Positions 8,238-12,049 of a DNA stretch of 12,049 bases are shown in pieces; position 1 is the first letter of the stretch; every line of letters starts with the position of its first letter. The DNA lies in assembly GCA_003024985.2 (NCBI GenBank), contig PXIH01S0003932.1, one strand, 5' to 3'. A program made the position numbers and the translations under genes. The notes beneath the pieces were generated by a model. It was not told where the DNA came from. It was given only the letters and a program-made list of their open reading frames with translations, and searched no databases. This DNA is from Euperipatoides rowelli. Its lineage: Eukaryota > Onychophora > Udeonychophora > Euonychophora > Peripatopsidae.

Positions 8238-10603
8238 GTAAGTGTATATGGCAAATTATATATGAAAATAATTATTTAATGATTCATCTAGACTTTTATT
8301 TTGTTAGATTTATTATTTGTTAAATTAATTCTCAAATTTTAGGTAAAGATCAACTTCTTATGTTGTAATTAGTGAGTCTTTATTGAATAAAATATTGACC
8401 GATTATAATTTCTGCCTTGGATTGCTTTTACAAGGTAGATTATCTAAAAATATTTAGACAATACATATTACTGCCATGCCTATGAAACATTTTTACAATA
8501 AATATAATATAAAAACGTAAAATACACCTCTTATGAAATATATATTTTCTAAGCTGTTTTAAACATTGTAAAATAAAGAATTATTAAGTCACACAAAATG
8601 GTTTTTTTTTATGATTTCATTTCCAAGAAAAGTAATAAAAAAAAATTCCATTTGGCTAAAAAAAATTCTAAAAAATAAGTTATTTAAAAGTTAATCATTT
8701 TTGCTTCACCCCCTATGTACAGTAGTGCTAAAAGTATCCAGTAGGTAGAGTTAATGAGATACTGTTAGTTCTTTACAATTGTTAGAGAGATGGGTATTTT
8801 AAGTTATATGTATATACAGTATATATATATATAGCACAATAAAACTGTCTATATAATAATTTTGTTCTTATTCTTTCATTTATATACAGTATGTCTAAAC
8901 ATTTTTTTTAATATTCTACATCTCCAATAAAGAATTTACATTTTGATTTTTATGTCTTTAGAAATGTTGAAAACTTTGGAGGGGGTAAGCTTTGGTTCTC
9001 ATATAATATAGTGAATCTGCAACAGTAGCGTACTATAGGTGAAAGTTGCTCTCTGCATAATAAAAGACACATTATTAAAATTTATGGATTATACCAACTG
9101 CAAAATTTCAGTTCTTTTAATGCTCTTTAGTTTATTATCAATTTACAAAACTATATTACTAATGCAGAAACTAATTACAATTCACAGTTTTTTTTAGAAA
9201 AACAAATTTCTTAAGTGACCAATTATGTTTTTTTTTTTTTTTTTATTATTGCTATGTAAACTATTATTTTTCTGCAAACTCAGGCCAACCGTATACTAAG
9301 CGTGTTCGTCAATACCTAACTTTTTGAATTATTTAAACTATTTGTTACTTTTTCGTTCGTCATTAAGCGCACAAAATTAACTAAACCGTTTGTCATTCAA
9401 AAATCTAGTTCATTTCGTTTCAAACTTTCTAACCCTGCTCAAGAAGTGGGTTACTTCGTAAGGTTTGGTTTTCATAATGGCGGACAAAAAAAGTTATCAT
9501 TCCTTCAACTTGAATTTATTATGGGATTAAAATTATGTAAAACTGAGTGATTACAATATCTTAGATGATGGGGTAGCGATAATTTTTCGTTTTAATCACC
9601 TACAATACTAATCGTGACTTTTACATTCATTTCTTTGGGGGGGGAATACATCGATTTTAAATAATGTAAGTAAGACTGCATAAGTCTTTACCTGAAAGGA
9701 TTAAATGCACAGTAAAATATTCTTCGATAGAAATATTTTTTTTTTTGTTTGCTCATTTTATTATTGTTAGAATTTCATTTTCACTCGCATCGGAATTATT
9801 GTTGCATAAATCCATACTAAACTATTTTATTATGATCGAGTACTTTGCTACTCAAAAGTCTAACCTTGATCGTTCGTCTTTAAAATTAAATGTTCACGTG
9901 ACCAGATACAAACCAAATATTACGCACTGAAAAAATCTACTGAGTGAAAGTTCCTCCAACTTTTTAACTATTTTAATCAAACTTATTACTTTATCACAGA
10001 TATCAAACTTTATATTTTAAGGTAAAAAAGTATAAACATTGTAATCTTTATAAATGTAGGCCATCACCTATTAACTAGGTTATAAGCTCTTGATCCAATT
10101 TCTACCAAATTTCATATTTAAAGTGAAAGTATGTCAACTGGGTGTCTGTTTGTTTGGTGAAAGTAGTAACAGAATTGGCATTGCAACCTGTAAAACTTGC
10201 CATTTTGTCTGTCAAGGAGGATGGGGGTGGGGATAGTGACTTGTCTGTCCCATTATTTCAATATTTTAATTGCTGGTTCAATTTGAATCAAATTTAATAT
10301 TTAAATACGTCACAAGATGTCAGCTTCTAAGCAGGAGTATTCTATATGCTTTCCAGCTAAAAATGAAAAAAAAAATGGCTTAAATGCTAAGAAAAAGATA
10401 CGTTTCTCAGGACACACAACTTTTACTGGGGACACATTATTTGAGAACATGTGCGTCCCTGGGACACATGAAAAAAATATCTATTGCAACCCCTGCACTT
10501 TAAACAAAATAGTCGTGATATAGGATGGTTTATTTTATTATTTTTCTTAATTTTTTTTCATTTGTACCTAATCTCTATTTTTTTTTTTTTTTTTTNTGGC
10601 CAG
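8238..10603 (+). other. FBXO10 intron (2,366 bp, phase 0)
   Basis: The donor is AAA|GTAAGT at 8238 and the acceptor is a long T-run ending TGGCCAG at 10601-10603. Within it I see a TA-rich simple repeat near 8805-8834, a T17 run at 9228-9244, a patch richer in CpG at about 9285-9900, and a short inverted repeat at 10448-10470 (CATGTGCGTCCC against GGGACACATG). The segment at about 10080-10500 has the feel of an old interspersed repeat, with repeated GGGACACAT, but I cannot name it. No extra exon was recognised. Confidence 0.75.
8805..8834. repeat. TA-rich simple repeat
   Basis: Alternating TATA sequence interrupted by ACAGTA. TATATACAGTATG-type sequence recurs at 8881-8893. This is an ordinary intronic microsatellite. 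Confidence 0.8.
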
Positions 10604-10753
10604 GNGGTGATATTGAAAAACAAAATTCATGATTGTTCTCTGTCCGCCATCAACATCCGCCTGAAAGCCTCTGGACTCATTGCAGGAAATGATATCTATA
10701 GCAATGGAGAAGCTGGGATTGATCTTCGAAACAATGCAAATCCATTAATTGTG
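10604..10753 (+). CDS. FBXO10: FBXO10-like F-box beta-helix protein, next internal exon (beta-helix repeats)
   Basis: This exon is 150 bases (50 codons), preceded by a long poly-T tract and TGGCCAG and followed by GTAAAC at 10754. It continues in phase 0 from the exon ending at 8237. The peptide contains KNKIHDCSLSAINIRLKASG, then LIAGNDIYSNGEAGIDLRNN and ANPLIV: two turns of a right-handed parallel beta-helix with the repeating N-x-I and AG-I-D-R pattern. Human FBXO10, as I recall it, has GLIAGNNIYHNAEAGVDIR and SNPLIL at the matching place, a strong match. The first codon is GNG because base 10605 is ambiguous; alignment to an Ile in human suggests GTG (Val). The GTAAAC donor is weaker than consensus. 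The coding frame runs on past it only by chance, to 10801. The following exons lie to the right of the window or were not recognised. Confidence 0.87.
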
Positions 10754-11605
10754 GTAAACAATCTCATTTTGATTACAAAAAAAACAATACAATACTTTTA
10801 ATAGTAATTTTAAGAAAGTAGGAAACTATTGCAATCATTAATATAAATTCATGTAAATGCTGACATATCCTTAATTGGGCGAGAAAGCCTATTGTAAAGA
10901 TTTAATTCATTATTTGTATTATACATGTATTGAGTACAAATTTGTTTGCTCAATAGAACTTGTAATTATGTTTGTTTAATAATGATAATAAACCCTGAAT
11001 AATAATAAACACTATTTTTTTTTAATGTCTCAATTTTTTTTTTCTTTTTTTTCAAAATTTTAATAAGGCCATCATTTTTATGGGTGGGGGGTGCATGCCT
11101 AGTATTTGAGTGTTGTATTTCCCTAAACATACTGATTGTAAACTTAAGGATGGAATGGAAATCATAAATTAAAAATATGTCGGCTATTACATAAAACCTT
11201 CTAGCTTCTACGGCACCTTCTAATTGAAAAATGCAAATATGAATTTTAAATACAATAGTATGCAATGTGTACGATTCTACGCATGAGAAAATATGTTCGG
11301 TTAAGTGCACACCGTAGGAATAAGGGCTACAGTAGGAAAGTATTATTTAGGAATAAGCACTTCATTTTAATAAATATCAAAGTTATTTTGTTTTGTTAGT
11401 AAAATAAAAATTAGAACAAGCCTCCATCATTAAATGTCAGAGTTTACAGTCTGAGAAATATTTTTTTTTTTAGTATTATAGCTTCAGAAAAGTAAATTTG
11501 TGTATTAATTCCATTTCCAACTTTCTGTGTCAATTTAGTTTTATTTTGTAAAAAAAAATGCAAGTTTAATTCATCAATTTTTTTTTTCATTTTATTTAAA
11601 AAGGG
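10754..11605. other. Probable next FBXO10 intron; no gene seen
   Basis: AT-rich sequence with many poly-T and poly-A runs (for example about 11014-11051). No further FBXO10 beta-helix repeat (such as the IHHG-type turn expected next) was found on the + strand. A 114-codon open frame on the minus strand at 10966-11310 has no recognisable motif and contains a poly-Lys run made by a homopolymer. Confidence 0.55.
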
Positions 11606-11740
11606 TTGATTTCTATTTAAGATGATGTCATAGATGATGTAATCAGCAGTGTTTGCTTTGATTTCTATTTAAGATGATATAGATGATGTAATCAACAGCT
11701 GTTTGCTTTGATTTCTATTTAAGATGATGTCATAGATGAC
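11606..11740. repeat. Tandem repeat: 2.6 copies of a unit of about 51 bp
   Basis: GATTTCTATTTAAGATGAT occurs at 11608, 11660 and 11710 (periods 52 and 50). The units share ATAGATGATGTAATCA and GTTTGCTTT. The middle copy lacks the GTC of GATGATGTCATAG. The close similarity points to a recent local duplication. Confidence 0.93.
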
Positions 11741-11929
11741 ATGTTCATTCTTCTCTAACATTTATAAAACTTACATTTTAATACCTTTTTAAATTAAATA
11801 AAAAAAATTTGATTAATTAAATTTTCATATTTTTTTTTGGCAAAATAAAAGTACGGTAAATTGACAAAGTTGAAAACAACATTGATATTGTTGTTTATCA
11901 TGAATTAAGCCCTATTGTATCGTGTATGT
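11741..11929. other. AT-rich spacer, nothing recognised
   Basis: Poly-A and poly-T-rich sequence between the tandem repeat and the putative transposon end. The last eight bases, GTGTATGT at 11922-11929, are the candidate target-site duplication of the element starting at 11930. Confidence 0.5.
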
Positions 11930-12049
11930 CAGAGGTGCGTAAAGTGGGGGGCATGCCCTCCTGGGGGGGCGTGAAGAATTATTAGGGGGGCGCTAAATAA
12001 ATGTAAATAAAAATGTTTTGATTTAGATTTTCTTTTGCTCCGAGTGCCG
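11930..12049. mobile_element. Probable terminus of a hAT-superfamily DNA transposon, cut by the window edge
   Basis: At 11930 the sequence changes abruptly from AT-rich to CAGAGGTGCGTAAAGTGGGG, followed by G-rich blocks (GGCATGCCCTCCTGGGGGGG, then AGGGGGGCGC) before returning to AT-rich. Ends starting CAG-GGTGCG-AAA-TGGGGGG followed by CCTGGGGGGGCG are a pattern I know from hAT elements in animal genomes. hAT elements make 8-bp target duplications, so GTGTATGT at 11922-11929 should recur at the far end. No transposase sequence and no second terminus are present, so the assignment rests on the terminal pattern alone. Confidence 0.55.

Noticed and set aside
9475-9520. ATGGCGGAC, reminiscent of a first exon start
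   Set aside because: The frame closes after about a dozen codons and no donor is obvious. It also lies inside an intron of a gene whose flanking exons are clear.
9745-9930. 61-codon frame in the intron
   Set aside because: No recognisable domain, no splice or promoter context, and a length expected by chance.
10317-10523. 68-codon frame with several Cys residues
   Set aside because: It contains an A-run and part of an inverted repeat, and matches no family I know. It lies inside the intron and looks like repeat sequence.
10966-11310. 114-codon minus-strand frame
   Set aside because: The poly-Lys run comes from a homopolymer, no motif is seen, and it is AT-rich by composition.

Overview
The window looks like a piece of a nuclear genome from an animal, most likely an invertebrate. 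By eye it is strongly AT-rich, with many homopolymer runs, spliced exons with GT-AG boundaries, long introns, and decayed LINE-type retrotransposons. I cannot name the species. There is no prokaryotic gene layout, no CRISPR array, and no rRNA or tRNA that I can see. Four isolated ambiguous bases (1237, 3468, 10596, 10605) look like draft-assembly noise.

The only host gene I can support is on the + strand: two internal coding exons (7876-8237 and 10604-10753) of a right-handed beta-helix F-box protein best matched by FBXO10. The intron phases agree (phase 0 to phase 0 across the 2.37 kb intron) and the joined reading frame follows the FBXO10 repeat region. The rest of the window is probably intron of this gene. 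The F-box end and the C-terminal repeats must lie outside the window.

The left 3.8 kb is a stack of minus-strand LINE remains. Element A (about 3755 down to 637) is a decayed but recognisable CR1/L2-type non-LTR retrotransposon. ORF1 has a C4HC3 PHD-like finger, a probable coiled coil and a basic C-terminal segment. ORF2 has an AP-type endonuclease and a reverse transcriptase. Its frame is broken by several frameshifts and stops, and the RT active site reads YAND instead of YADD. At about 600-665 its RT runs directly into the endonuclease of a second, related element (B), which stays open to the left edge of the window.

From 4187 to 5194 there is a minisatellite of nine units of about 110 bp. 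From 5195 to 6548 I see no gene, only one diverged direct repeat. From 6549 to 7266 (minus) lies a gag-like ORF1 relic with a damaged CCHC zinc knuckle, from a different retroelement. The FBXO10 exons follow, separated by an intron with simple repeats and a patch richer in CpG. The right end holds a roughly 51-bp tandem triplication (11606-11740) and, from 11930, what looks like the terminus of a hAT-superfamily DNA transposon that continues beyond the window.

The transposon pieces lie mostly antisense to the host gene, and nothing indicates that they act with it. I did not find a convincing undescribed system. The most useful observations are the FBXO10 gene model, the reconstructed layout of element A, the chimeric LINE junction and the minisatellite.
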